This document shows positions 53,612-61,245 of a stretch of DNA of 64,000 nt, piece after piece. Both the position numbers and the translations under genes were made by a program. Each line of letters begins with the position of its first letter. The first letter of the stretch is position 1. Below the pieces are notes generated by a model, which was not told the DNA's origin, searched no databases, and was given only the letters and a program-made list of their open reading frames with translations. Origin of the DNA: Duncaniella dubosii (GTDB taxonomy: Bacteria; Bacteroidota; Bacteroidia; Bacteroidales; Muribaculaceae); assembly GCF_004803915.1 (NCBI RefSeq), contig NZ_CP039396.1:1736001-1800000 (forward strand), given 5' to 3'.

Positions 53612-55166
53612 TGAGATTTAGAAAAGATTAACGTTAAAAATCAATTGCTTATGTTTCTGTGCCAATTGTGTAGGCACAAAAGAGTCATGATCGAGGCCTC
53701 TGCCCCAATCAAATAACCGGCAATCGGTTAGAGCCCGAAATGCCTTGTAGTTAAAAAAGTCCTATCAGGCAAACTTCTATCAGTCACGCCCCATCGGGCT
53801 GACAGTTTACTTATTCAGCATAATAGGAAAGACGCCACAACCTTTCTTTTAGATGCAGCCAAGGCTCATCAAGGAGGCGAGAGTAGCCGTCTTACTGTAT
53901 TTGCCTATAAGACTTTTGAGTGTCGCATTATCTAACGGCATTCATATCTGCGGTTTGATTTCAGTACGGAAAATATTATGTTGGAGAGCTTGCGGGCTAT
54001 CCGGATTATGGCTTCCTGCGACTTCATTCCGCGGGTGCACAATGCGCCGAACTTTGCGGAGAGTTCCGCGTCGTGCCGTATGGCTATCCATGAGGCCTCG
54101 ACTATTTTTGGACCGAGGAATTTGTTTCCCCGGAAAGTCTTCTCACCGACGTATTCCTTGTCGCCGCTTGACGACATCATCGGCACGAGTCCGAGGAACG
54201 ATGCGAACTGGCGCTGGTTACTGAAGCGACCGATGTCGTCAATCTCGGTAAGCAGGCTCATGGCAATTGTCGAACCAATGCCTGGAACCGACATCAGGAT
54301 GCCGTATTTCTCGGCATACCTGTCGCTGCGCGCCAGCGAGCGCAATCTGCGGTTCACATCAAGGAGGCGTTCCCTGTAATGGAGTACCTCGGCAATGAGC
54401 AGGTCAAGCGAGACCCGTGTGTCGGAGAGCAACCGCACGTCATTCTGCAACCACGTTATGAAACTTCTTGTCCAGTGGCGGTTGCTTCGGAAATATTCTT
54501 CGGGGTACTCCACGCCGTTGTTGTACAGCAGATGCTTGATTCTGGATTTTATGCCGCCGGAAAGCTTCACAATAGTGGCGCGGTGGCGTACCAGCGCACG
54601 GTCATCGAGGCTGTCCTTCGAGTGAATGTACACACTGCCGAGCTCACCGCGCATAAGGGCTTTGGCCAGCTTTTTTGAATCCACCGGGTCTGACTTCGAG
54701 ACCTTTTCCTTCTGGGTGGTCGGAACGTCAGCCGCATGTACCACGGTGCATTTTATACCAAGCTCAGTCAGGGCATAATAGGTCGAGAAGCCCGAAAACC
54801 CCGTCTCGTAGGCTGCATGGTAGCTACCGTTAGGATAATGCTTGTTCAAATGTTCAAAGAGCTCTTTGGCCGAAGCCTTTTGAGTATGAGTGCGCATAAA
54901 ACCAGAGGGGGTGAGCACCGTGACACTCCATGTTCTCAGATGGACGTCGATACCAATAGAGATATTTTGTCCGCTGAAATCTTTTTTGTTACTTTGTACC
55001 ATAGACGTATCGGTTTTGCTGTTAATGTATTTTGCTTTTACAAATTTACATGCAATTGCCCTTACGTCTATCTTTTCTCCTCACTCCTCTCGGGGGAAGC
55101 CTTAGCGGCAAGGGGGCAGACAGCCCCCGTTGAGCGCCCCGTCAGCTAATCTGATGCAAACATAGT
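53612..55166 (-). mobile_element. IS110-family insertion sequence
   Basis: About 1.55 kb with a complete transposase, a 162-base 5' and a 320-base 3' noncoding segment, no obvious long terminal inverted repeats and no target duplication, as usual for IS110. Ends are placed where a shared AC (GT on the plus strand, 53610-53611 and 55165-55166) lets the primase frame rejoin, so they are inferred to within a few bases. The noncoding ends probably encode the bridge RNA. Confidence 0.8.
53932..55002 (-). CDS. IS110-family transposase (DEDD recombinase)
   Basis: 356 residues, intact. The N-terminal RuvC-like DEDD domain starts IGIDVHLRTWSVTVLTPSGF, with YETGFSGFSTYY and KSDPVDSKKLAKALMRGELG (third and fourth acidic residues, about 60-120). 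The C-terminal Transposase_20 domain contains ILMSVPGIGSTIAMSLLTEI and FLGLVPMMSSSGDKEYVGEK (about 235-285) with the conserved serine region. It moves the element by cut-and-join guided by a bridge RNA encoded in the noncoding ends, as shown for IS621. Confidence 0.92.
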   Translation of the reverse strand: MVQSNKKDFSGQNISIGIDVHLRTWSVTVLTPSGFMRTHTQKASAKELFEHLNKHYPNGSYHAAYETGFSGFSTYYALTELGIKCTVVHAADVPTTQKEKVSKSDPVDSKKLAKALMRGELGSVYIHSKDSLDDRALVRHRATIVKLSGGIKSRIKHLLYNNGVEYPEEYFRSNRHWTRSFITWLQNDVRLLSDTRVSLDLLIAEVLHYRERLLDVNRRLRSLARSDRYAEKYGILMSVPGIGSTIAMSLLTEIDDIGRFSNQRQFASFLGLVPMMSSSGDKEYVGEKTFRGNKFLGPKIVEASWIAIRHDAELSAKFGALCTRGMKSQEAIIRIARKLSNIIFSVLKSNRRYECR

Positions 55167-55324
55167 GACTTTCTTGCTGTTGATGCCAAATTTCATCTTA
55201 CCGCAGAAAGGGCATTCTATGTCCTGTGTAGCCTTTCGAGGATTGCAGCCGGGAATGAACATACGAATGTCAAGATTCTTGACACGCTGTACTTCCAAAT
55301 TACTGTATTTAAGATTGTCAATGC

Positions 55325-55888
55325 TCATGAAAACAGATTGTTTTGAGAGGCATACCGAACGAATTCGGCTCTTGAGTGAATGTCGAGGCGTTCGTATGCG
55401 TTGCGAATATGATTGTGGACGGTGTGTGGAGAGAGGTGCAACCTGTCTGCGATAAGCTCATAAGAAAGACCGGTGAACCATAGCCGGAGAACCGGAATCT
55501 CGGCTGCTGAGAGTTTGCTGTTGAATTCCGGACGGCATATAACATTTTCATATCGACATTCCCCACGGAGAGGACACGGGACATACTCAAAAGAACAGTG
55601 GCATGTGTCAGAGAAATCCGGGATATGGTCGAATATGGCTAAGTTGCACCTGATAAAGCGGGCGGCAATTCGATAGCGGTAGTATAATGTGTTTGATGCG
55701 CAGCCACGATATTCTGCATGAAGTGCGTCATGTGCCTTTGGGAAAAACGATGCGATGTGTTCAATAAGTTCGTCAATAAGGTCACAATCCAGCTCACACA
55801 ACTTCTCGATTGACGGGTGCTCATGACGTTTAAACCAAATGTCACCTTCATTGGTAAAAAATTCTATATTTGATAATAGCCTTTCCAT
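55325..55888 (-). CDS. LuxR-type HTH transcriptional regulator with Cys-rich N-terminus
   Basis: 187 residues. The C-terminal part (about 128-180) is a LuxR/GerE helix-turn-helix: LSAAEIPVLRLWFTGLSYEL, IADRLHLSPHTVHNHIRNAY. A cysteine cluster CHCSFEYVPCPLRGEC with VICRP (about 95-118) may bind zinc. Regulators of this form are frequent at the start of Bacteroidales mobile-element early operons. Stop overlaps the primase start by 4 bases. Confidence 0.8.
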   Translation of the reverse strand: MERLLSNIEFFTNEGDIWFKRHEHPSIEKLCELDCDLIDELIEHIASFFPKAHDALHAEYRGCASNTLYYRYRIAARFIRCNLAIFDHIPDFSDTCHCSFEYVPCPLRGECRYENVICRPEFNSKLSAAEIPVLRLWFTGLSYELIADRLHLSPHTVHNHIRNAYERLDIHSRAEFVRYASQNNLFS

Positions 55889-55898
55889 GTCAATTTAA

Positions 55899-56108
55899 TC
55901 AATTTGTGATGTCTTTGAAGATATTTTCGCCGATAGCTTCCGTAATTTTGCCATATAAAAACCAAGGAATCGCAGTGCGGCCACATCGCCAGTTGCTAAG
56001 AATGAACGTTGATACCCGGCAAAAACATCGAATATCACGTGATTTAGCTATCCGAACTTTAGGATCGAGTGAACTTAGATATTTGTCAAGAGCTTCATTT
56101 GCGTTCAT
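55899..56108 (-). CDS. Cro-like small DNA-binding protein
   Basis: 69 residues from MNANEALDKYLSSLDPKVRI; the start at 56108 is preferred over 56171. The segment IRCFCRVSTFILSNWRCGRT followed by AIPWFLYGKITEAIGENIF resembles a Cro-type or YdaS-type HTH (recognition helix with 'S.WR.G...I'). Divergent to the repressor, with an inverted-repeat operator between them, so it is the likely lytic-side switch protein. Confidence 0.6.
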   Translation of the reverse strand: MNANEALDKYLSSLDPKVRIAKSRDIRCFCRVSTFILSNWRCGRTAIPWFLYGKITEAIGENIFKDITN

Positions 56109-56157
56109 ATTCTTGTCGGTTTTGATTATTTGTAGTATTTTTACAACGACAAAGTAA

Positions 56158-56202
56158 CAAAGAATAATCAATAGTTAATCTATTTGAGAATGTTATTCTT
56201 TG
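56158..56202. promoter_or_regulatory. operator-like inverted repeat of the lysogeny switch
   Basis: Perfect 10-bp arms CAAAGAATAA (56158-56167) and TTATTCTTTG (56193-56202) separated by 25 bases, in the divergent gap between the Cro-like and CI-like genes. Placement suggests repressor binding over both promoters. Confidence 0.65.
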
Positions 56203-56233
56203 ATTGTTTAATTATATTTAACATTTATGGAAT

Positions 56234-56611
56234 ATGAAGCATCTCGGTCAGTTGCTTAAAAAGCATATAGAAACCAACCATATAAAGAAACGTGACGTGG
56301 CAGGTGCTGCGGATATTTCGTATAACTATTTGTCAACCTTGTTTAACAAAGAAACAATGGATTGTGCGTTATGGGAGAAACTTTGCGCCGGAGCAGGGTT
56401 GAATCCGGCAATTGCATTTGATATTCCGGATAAAGGAAATAAAAGTTATTCCGATATACAGGCGCACACTGTGGTAGGCTCGGCTACTGTTATGATTGGA
56501 GCAGAACAAAAAACGCTCCTCGATCTTCTTGCAGAAAAGGAACGTTTGATTCAGGTATTGATTGCCGCGTCCGGTTTGAATATCGGGACAACAAAGGGAC
56601 AAGACCAGTAA
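56234..56611 (+). CDS. CI-like phage repressor
   Basis: 125 residues. Residues 1-65 form an HTH_XRE domain (LGQLLKKHIETNHIKKRDVA, YNYLSTLFNKETMDCALWEK). The remaining part includes a beta segment (AHTVVGSATVMIGAEQKTLL) and a C-terminal helix (LLAEKERLIQVLIAASGLNI) probably for dimerisation. No LexA-type autoproteolysis domain is visible, so induction may use another route. Only prophage gene besides int on the plus strand, as expected for the lysogeny gene. Confidence 0.75.
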   Translation: MKHLGQLLKKHIETNHIKKRDVAGAADISYNYLSTLFNKETMDCALWEKLCAGAGLNPAIAFDIPDKGNKSYSDIQAHTVVGSATVMIGAEQKTLLDLLAEKERLIQVLIAASGLNIGTTKGQDQ

Positions 56612-56670
56612 AAAATAACATATAATTATCTATTATATAGACTCGGAGGTGCTACTAAGTGAGGGCTTTT

Positions 56671-56691
56671 AGTCTTCTCACCCCGACAAAA
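56671..56691 (+). other. attR core repeat
   Basis: Reads the same as attL with one extra C (CCCC). It restores the expected tRNA-Pro acceptor sequence, so this side carries the original bacterial 3' end. Confidence 0.85.
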
Positions 56692-56693
56692 AT

Positions 56694-56725
56694 AAGGAAT
56701 CAACAATTCGAATTGTTGATTCCTT
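56694..56725 (+). terminator. original tRNA-Pro terminator, displaced by the prophage
   Basis: A perfect 32-base palindrome (arm AAGGAATCAACAATTC) followed by ATTTTTTG, directly after attR. Before insertion it would have followed the tRNA. It now terminates whatever reads out of the right end of the prophage. Confidence 0.9.
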
Positions 56726-56788
56726 ATTTTTTGTGCTTGAATTCCTGTGGTTGTGTAATAATGACAGCCGCGAGCGAGTGTGGATGCT

Positions 56789-56941
56789 TTATGACTCGGA
56801 AATTTTATTGCGGGAGGATGCGAGTTTTTCTAATTGTTGAGGGGTGAGTACCGTGTGTTTTTGTGAGAAACGGAGCTGATTCATCTCTCTTGCGCTTAAA
56901 CGGACGGCGCTTTTCAATTGTGGCCGGATTATCTTTTTCAT
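56789..56941 (-). CDS. natural-product precursor-like small peptide
   Basis: 50 residues. The segment SAVRLSAREMNQLRF (residues 11-25) follows the leader pattern I know from Bacteroidales RiPP precursors ('eLSerEMNqirGG', TIGR04149-like), but the Gly-Gly cleavage site is replaced by Phe-Ser. The tail is SQKHTVLTPQQLEKLASS and RNKISES. It lies 66 bases downstream of the C39-like/VKOR gene on the same strand, fitting a peptide processing or folding unit. Short, so the call is tentative; it could be a decayed or divergent precursor. Confidence 0.45.
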   Translation of the reverse strand: MKKIIRPQLKSAVRLSAREMNQLRFSQKHTVLTPQQLEKLASSRNKISES

Positions 56942-57007
56942 CTGAAACTGTTGTTGAGGGGATTTGGCATTGATAATTTAGTCTGATAACAGGACGAGGC
57001 CGGCATG

Positions 57008-58045
57008 TCAGTTGTGATGGATATTATCCGCATCGCCGTCGTCGTGGCTGTCAGATTTATCAATCAACGGCAAAAGGCGGTTGAGACCGAGAAGAACGGT
57101 GAGATACGTGAGGCCAAGGACAAAAAATTCAATCCTAAGCGGGAGTATGCCCTTGAACCATCCTCCGCCCAGATAGCAGAAAAACAGTAGCCAGAGGGAT
57201 GCCTGTACGCTGACACAAAGCGTACACCAGACCTTGGCACGGAATTTCTGATACCAGATGCTCCAGAATGTAAACGGCAAACAGCAGGCGTTGCATAAGG
57301 CAAGGTAACATATCCACCGAGGGAACATCAGCAACGTCAGCAGACTGACTGAGAAATAAGAGAAACCGACTTCGCTCCAGCCGAATATGCCGAAAAACTT
57401 TGAGGCTTTCATTTCCAGCACGTTGTCGCATCCTCCGGCCTGAAGAACGCCACACACCTTGTCGGCAGCCGAATTCTTGATCCTGACCGATTTTTGGACG
57501 AGCATGTATGTAAGCCATAACCCTAAGATGTCAATGGCGGCAATCAGCCATGTCGAGACTGACAGATAAAGCCCGTTGGCGATGAACAGATAGACAGTAA
57601 GTGCTACAGCTCCTGCGATAAGGACACCGGTCTTGGCTTTAGTGATAAATCTATCACGGGCGTGTATGACATAGTCCGGCTCGATTGATTTTTCATTTGG
57701 ATAGGCCATTAGGACGTTTCCGGACCATGCTTTTTGAAATTCACCAAGAGGCATGGTCTCGGAGACGCCTTGTGTAATATATGAAATCGCATTTTTGTCA
57801 ACATCTGTGACTATGACGAAACCAGCCGGCGTATGAGCCAGAAATGGAACCGGCAGGAGAGTGATTTCACTCTTATCGTCGATGCGCAGCGCTTCATTGC
57901 CGATGCCGTAGCTGTCAAGCACCTTCGAGATCCCGAAGAGCGACTTGAACGGCATGGCGGCAAACTGACGTGCTGAATAGTCGGCAGTGTGTTTCACTCC
58001 GAGCTGCTCAAGAAAATCGCCCAGCAAGTTTCCTTCCGCATCCAT
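57008..58045 (-). CDS. C39-like domain plus VKOR domain membrane protein
   Basis: 345 residues. Residues 1-125 resemble the C39 peptidase-like domain fused to VKOR in Bacteroidetes (FLEQLGVKHTADYSARQFAA, VPFLAHTPAGFVIVTDV, EFQKAWSGNVLMAYP) but no catalytic Cys is seen where C39 would have it. Residues about 130-330 are a VKOR domain with several membrane helices, CGVLQAGGCDNVL (loop cysteines), and the active pair in WCTLC. VKOR proteins reoxidise thiol oxidases with quinone. Related proteins often end in a thioredoxin domain; this one lacks it, but a separate thioredoxin gene lies 21 bases upstream. Confidence 0.75.
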   Translation of the reverse strand: MDAEGNLLGDFLEQLGVKHTADYSARQFAAMPFKSLFGISKVLDSYGIGNEALRIDDKSEITLLPVPFLAHTPAGFVIVTDVDKNAISYITQGVSETMPLGEFQKAWSGNVLMAYPNEKSIEPDYVIHARDRFITKAKTGVLIAGAVALTVYLFIANGLYLSVSTWLIAAIDILGLWLTYMLVQKSVRIKNSAADKVCGVLQAGGCDNVLEMKASKFFGIFGWSEVGFSYFSVSLLTLLMFPRWICYLALCNACCLPFTFWSIWYQKFRAKVWCTLCVSVQASLWLLFFCYLGGGWFKGILPLRIEFFVLGLTYLTVLLGLNRLLPLIDKSDSHDDGDADNIHHN

Positions 58046-58066
58046 GACAATACCGATGGCTACATA

Positions 58067-58360
58067 TTAGAGAAACGATTCGACTTTGGTCAGGAGTATG
58101 TCACCGTCGATTTCGCCGCTGTGACGCCAAGCTTCCTTTCCGTCGACATAGATGAGGAAAGTGGGGATCGATTTCACTCCGGCCTCGTCGGCTGCGTCAT
58201 TGTTCTCGTCAATGTCATATTGATATACGGGAGCTCTGCCGTCGAGAAGTTCCTTGACTTGTGCAACAACAGGCATCATGCGCTGGCAGTGGGGACACCA
58301 CGAGGCATAGAATTCAACCAGAACTACACGTGAGTTAATTATTGCTTTATCGAAATTCAT
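58067..58360 (-). CDS. thioredoxin-family protein
   Basis: 97 residues, a single thioredoxin fold. The active site is WCPHC (FYASWCPHCQRM, about residues 17-28), and the cis-proline is in KSIPTFLIYVDG (about 62-73). No signal peptide, so cytoplasmic as read. The PH dipeptide in the active site is more DsbA-like (oxidising) than the usual GP of thioredoxin. It is the first gene before the VKOR gene, supporting a disulfide-relay unit. Confidence 0.88.
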   Translation of the reverse strand: MNFDKAIINSRVVLVEFYASWCPHCQRMMPVVAQVKELLDGRAPVYQYDIDENNDAADEAGVKSIPTFLIYVDGKEAWRHSGEIDGDILLTKVESFL

Positions 58361-58368
58361 AATAATAG

Positions 58369-58411
58369 CGTTTTAGATACTGGATTAGTAAATTTTGTAT
58401 CTAAAACGCTA
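58369..58411. repeat. 13-bp inverted repeat between cinA and the thioredoxin gene
   Basis: Arm GCGTTTTAGATAC and its exact complement around a 17-base AT-rich loop. It lies in the 129-base gap after cinA and before the thioredoxin start. Could be a weak terminator of cinA or an operator. Boundaries approximate by a base. Confidence 0.6.
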
Positions 58412-58489
58412 CAATATGACCTTGGGTTGAGGCTTTTTAAATTATTAACAGCTTACGGCTATGCCGTATAAGCCTGAAATCGGCAATCG

Positions 58490-59746
58490 TCATACGGATC
58501 TCAGATGTTTGACAGCCTTTATAAGCGCGCGCGTGGTCGCAGATTCGATAATCCGCTGCCGTGTGCCTGCAAAGTGGAATGTCTCGGCTCTGCTGAGGGT
58601 GCCTTTAGTGGTAATTACCGATGTGGAGATGCACACGGTGCCGACAGGCTTGGCCTCACTGCCACCTCTGGGCCCGGCTATGCCGCTGGTTGCTATTGCA
58701 ACCTTTGCTCCTGTGACGCGCAAAGCACCCGCCGACATTTCGCGGACTACTGGGAGGCTGACCGCTCCGTTGTCGTTCAATGTTTTGGCGCTGACACCAA
58801 GAACTCCTGTCTTTATGCCATTGCTGTAGCTCACGACAGAACCGACAAACACATCAGACGAACCGGGTACAAGAGTGATTTCATGAGCGATGTTGCCTCC
58901 CGTACAGCTTTCGGCTGTAGCGAGTGTAAGGCCGCGTTTTCTGCATTCCTGAAGTAGAATCTGAGCCGGGGTAAGATCCTCGGTAGCGAGGATGGCATCG
59001 CCCAATATTCTTTTAAGTTCAGCGGTTGCCCTTCTTACCTCGGAGATGATGAAATTCTTATCATTGTGCGCACCGTCGATGCGGAGACGTATGAGTCCCG
59101 GCTTCGGGAGATAGGCGAGATGGAGGTAGGGTGGGAGTGAATCTTCCCACGGAGCTAATTTCTCGGCAAGCCCGCTCTCTGTGTAGTCGGTCACCATCAA
59201 TACGGCATGTTCGATGTCAACGTCGGTGTTGAATTTTTCGCGCAACTGCGGGAACACCTCGCTCTGAAACATCTCGCGGGTCTCGAACGGCACTCCGGGC
59301 ATTGCGACAAGCACTTTGCCGTCGCGCTCAAACCACATTATCGGGGCTGTCCCGACGCGGTTCTGTATCACGCGGCATGATGTCGGTACGATTGCCTGCG
59401 CAGCTGTGAGTTTGTTGAGTTTGAAGCCTTTGGCGTTTATGACCTTCATGACGTTTTCGAGGACGGAATGGTCTTCGACGAGTTCGCCCCCGAAGTAGTC
59501 GCACAACACTCGTTTGGTTATATCGTCTTTTGTCGGTCCGAGACCGCCTGTGGTCAGGATCACATCTGTCAGTTCAAAGGCTCTGTCGATAGCGCGGCGT
59601 ATTTCGTGAGCTTCGTCGCCTACGGTCTGGACATCGTTGACTTCCCAGCCGTAGGGCGCTATGTGGCGGGCGATTTCTCCTGAATTTGTGTCGGTAACCT
59701 GTCCGAGCAGGAGTTCATCGCCGATAACGATTACTGATACTTGCAT
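58490..59746 (-). CDS. cinA: CinA family protein (nicotinamide-nucleotide amidohydrolase type)
   Basis: 418 residues, full-length CinA. The N-terminal MoCF/COG1058 domain starts VSVIVIGDELLLGQVTDTNS, with VILTTGGLGPTKDDITKRVL (about 62-81) and VLVAMPGVPFETREMF (about 148). The C-terminal PncC domain has TLATAESCTGGNIAHEITLV (about 277) and the G-x-A-GP motif SGIAGPRGGSEAKPVGTV (about 350). PncC hydrolyses NMN to nicotinate mononucleotide in NAD salvage. Confidence 0.95.
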   Translation of the reverse strand: MQVSVIVIGDELLLGQVTDTNSGEIARHIAPYGWEVNDVQTVGDEAHEIRRAIDRAFELTDVILTTGGLGPTKDDITKRVLCDYFGGELVEDHSVLENVMKVINAKGFKLNKLTAAQAIVPTSCRVIQNRVGTAPIMWFERDGKVLVAMPGVPFETREMFQSEVFPQLREKFNTDVDIEHAVLMVTDYTESGLAEKLAPWEDSLPPYLHLAYLPKPGLIRLRIDGAHNDKNFIISEVRRATAELKRILGDAILATEDLTPAQILLQECRKRGLTLATAESCTGGNIAHEITLVPGSSDVFVGSVVSYSNGIKTGVLGVSAKTLNDNGAVSLPVVREMSAGALRVTGAKVAIATSGIAGPRGGSEAKPVGTVCISTSVITTKGTLSRAETFHFAGTRQRIIESATTRALIKAVKHLRSV

Positions 59747-59826
59747 TCTTTATGATTGAGGATGAGGTTTAAAAGACAAAATAAAAGATTAAAGATTAAG
59801 GAGCAACGGTTAAAAAAGTTTGCCTC

Positions 59827-60843
59827 TTATACTTGAACACGAGCGTAGGGCACGGCGTCATATCGGCAGAAATCCCTGTCGAGATATTTATAGTAGGCGG
59901 CGATTGCGACCATTGCGGCATTGTCGGTGGTGAATACGCGTGGTGGTATGAATGCGGTCAGACCGTTGCGCGAGCAATAGTCGGCGACCGCATCGCGGAC
60001 GCCTGAATTTGCCGAGACTCCGCCTCCGATTGCCACCGTCTTGACCCCTGTCTGCTTTACGGCTTTATCAAGTTTGTGCATCAGGATGTCAATGATGGTC
60101 TTTTGGAGCGAGGCTGCAAGGTCGGCTTTGTTTTCCTCGATGAATCCGGGGTCGTTCTTAAGCTCGTCGCGAAGTGTGTAGAGAAACGAAGTCTTCAATC
60201 CGCTGAAGCTGTAGTCAAGACCGGGAATGTGTGGTTTGGCAAACTTGAAACGGCCGGCGTCACCCTCGGCTGCGAGCCTGTCGATGTGTGGTCCGCCGGG
60301 ATAAGGCAATCCCATCACTTTCGCACACTTGTCGAACGCCTCGCCGGCGGCATCATCGATTGTCTGCCCGAGGATTTCCATGTCATTGTAGTTTCTGACG
60401 AGGATTATCTGGCTATTGCCCCCGGAGACGAGAAGGCATATAAACGGGTAGGCGGGGACAGCGTCTTCCTCCGTGCGCCGGATGAAATGGGAGAGCACGT
60501 GGCCGTGGAGATGGTTGACATCGACAATGGGGATGCGCAGTCCGAGCGACATGCCTTTGGCAAAGCTTGTCCCGACAAGCAATGACCCAAGCAGACCCGG
60601 TCCGCGTGTGAAGCCGATTGCAGTCAGGTCCGATTTGCTTATCCCGGCGCGTTTCAGGGCGGTGTCGACCACCGGGACTATGTTTTGCTGATGGGCGCGT
60701 GAAGCCAGTTCGGGGACAACTCCGCCAAACTCTGCATGCACTTCCTGAGATGCTATGACGTTGCTGAGCAACACACCGTCACGGATAACGGCCGCCGATG
60801 TGTCGTCGCACGATGATTCAATTCCTAATATTACGATACTCAT
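59827..60843 (-). CDS. tsaD: tRNA N6-adenosine threonylcarbamoyltransferase
   Basis: 338 residues, near the normal length. It transfers threonylcarbamoyl to A37 of tRNAs reading ANN codons, with TsaB and TsaE. Visible: ILGIESSCDDTSAAVI (4-19), the metal-binding VNHLHGHVLSHF (about 109-120, HxxxH), the ATP-binding LLVSGGNSQIILV (about 134), and VAIGGGVSANSGVRD (about 272). A C-terminal DNAAMVAIAAYYKY carries the third ligand region. Confidence 0.97.
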   Translation of the reverse strand: MSIVILGIESSCDDTSAAVIRDGVLLSNVIASQEVHAEFGGVVPELASRAHQQNIVPVVDTALKRAGISKSDLTAIGFTRGPGLLGSLLVGTSFAKGMSLGLRIPIVDVNHLHGHVLSHFIRRTEEDAVPAYPFICLLVSGGNSQIILVRNYNDMEILGQTIDDAAGEAFDKCAKVMGLPYPGGPHIDRLAAEGDAGRFKFAKPHIPGLDYSFSGLKTSFLYTLRDELKNDPGFIEENKADLAASLQKTIIDILMHKLDKAVKQTGVKTVAIGGGVSANSGVRDAVADYCSRNGLTAFIPPRVFTTDNAAMVAIAAYYKYLDRDFCRYDAVPYARVQV

Positions 60844-60982
60844 GGAGTAAAATTTCTAAAAATTCAGCTGCAAAATTAGCAAATTCCACTGACAGAAAAA
60901 AGGATAGCTCTAAAATGAACTGTATTGCATGTGACTGTCGGATGGAAATGTGATGAAATGTTGTCGGCGGTGATAAATTAAA

Positions 60983-61015
60983 CGCCCCGGAAAGCCTTGA
61001 TGGCAATCCGGGGCG
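60983..61015 (-). terminator. terminator of the OmpA-family gene
   Basis: 9-bp GC-rich stem (CGCCCCGGA with its complement) whose loop can extend pairing, followed on the minus strand by a TTTAATTT stretch. It lies between the OmpA gene and tsaD. Confidence 0.7.
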
Positions 61016-61245
61016 CAAACGTCAATTATTGTTTTTTAGAATAGAAAAAACTCAAATTTAGTTTTTTGCGGACTGACTTCCGTTCCGGCGATATCTTCAG
61101 TGGCGACTCTTCGCCAATTGGACTCCGCCTCTGCGGACTGTGATATCTGTTATTGCAGCATTCGGACAACTCTTTGCCTCCTGACTCTGTGTGCCTCTGC
61201 ACATCTGCGCTGTCAATGCCGGTCGGCGGGGATGTCAGTTGGGGT

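Larger units (their letters stand above)
50724..55328 (-). pseudogene. phage primase-helicase split by an IS110-family insertion
   Basis: The 5' part (55328-55167) reads MSIDNLKYSNLEVQRVKNLD to ECPFCGKMKFGINSKKV, the first half of a primase zinc finger. After the insertion element the second half continues ILEYNIEGANYAKCWSCG. Joining at a shared AC dinucleotide and adding one base at 53318-53322 restores one frame of exactly 1017 codons. The rest has a TOPRIM-like region (DTLFLQEGEKKAEKA, IVLVMDSDWND) and an SF3-type helicase with Walker A GQSHGGAGKSIVGNAIG, B motif NIFLDDVK and ILITTNHAINKANEA. As it stands the phage has no intact primase. Confidence 0.85.
9241..56691. mobile_element. siphophage-type prophage integrated in tRNA-Pro
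   Basis: About 47.4 kb bounded by att repeats. It encodes a tyrosine integrase next to attL, a CI-like repressor next to attR, primase-helicase, ClpP-type prohead protease, major capsid protein, terminase, holin/amidase lysis genes, portal, tape measure and fibre genes. The host tRNA terminator is displaced to the far side of attR (56694-56725), which confirms the orientation of insertion. No tail sheath gene is recognisable, so a long non-contractile tail is most likely. Confidence 0.93.
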
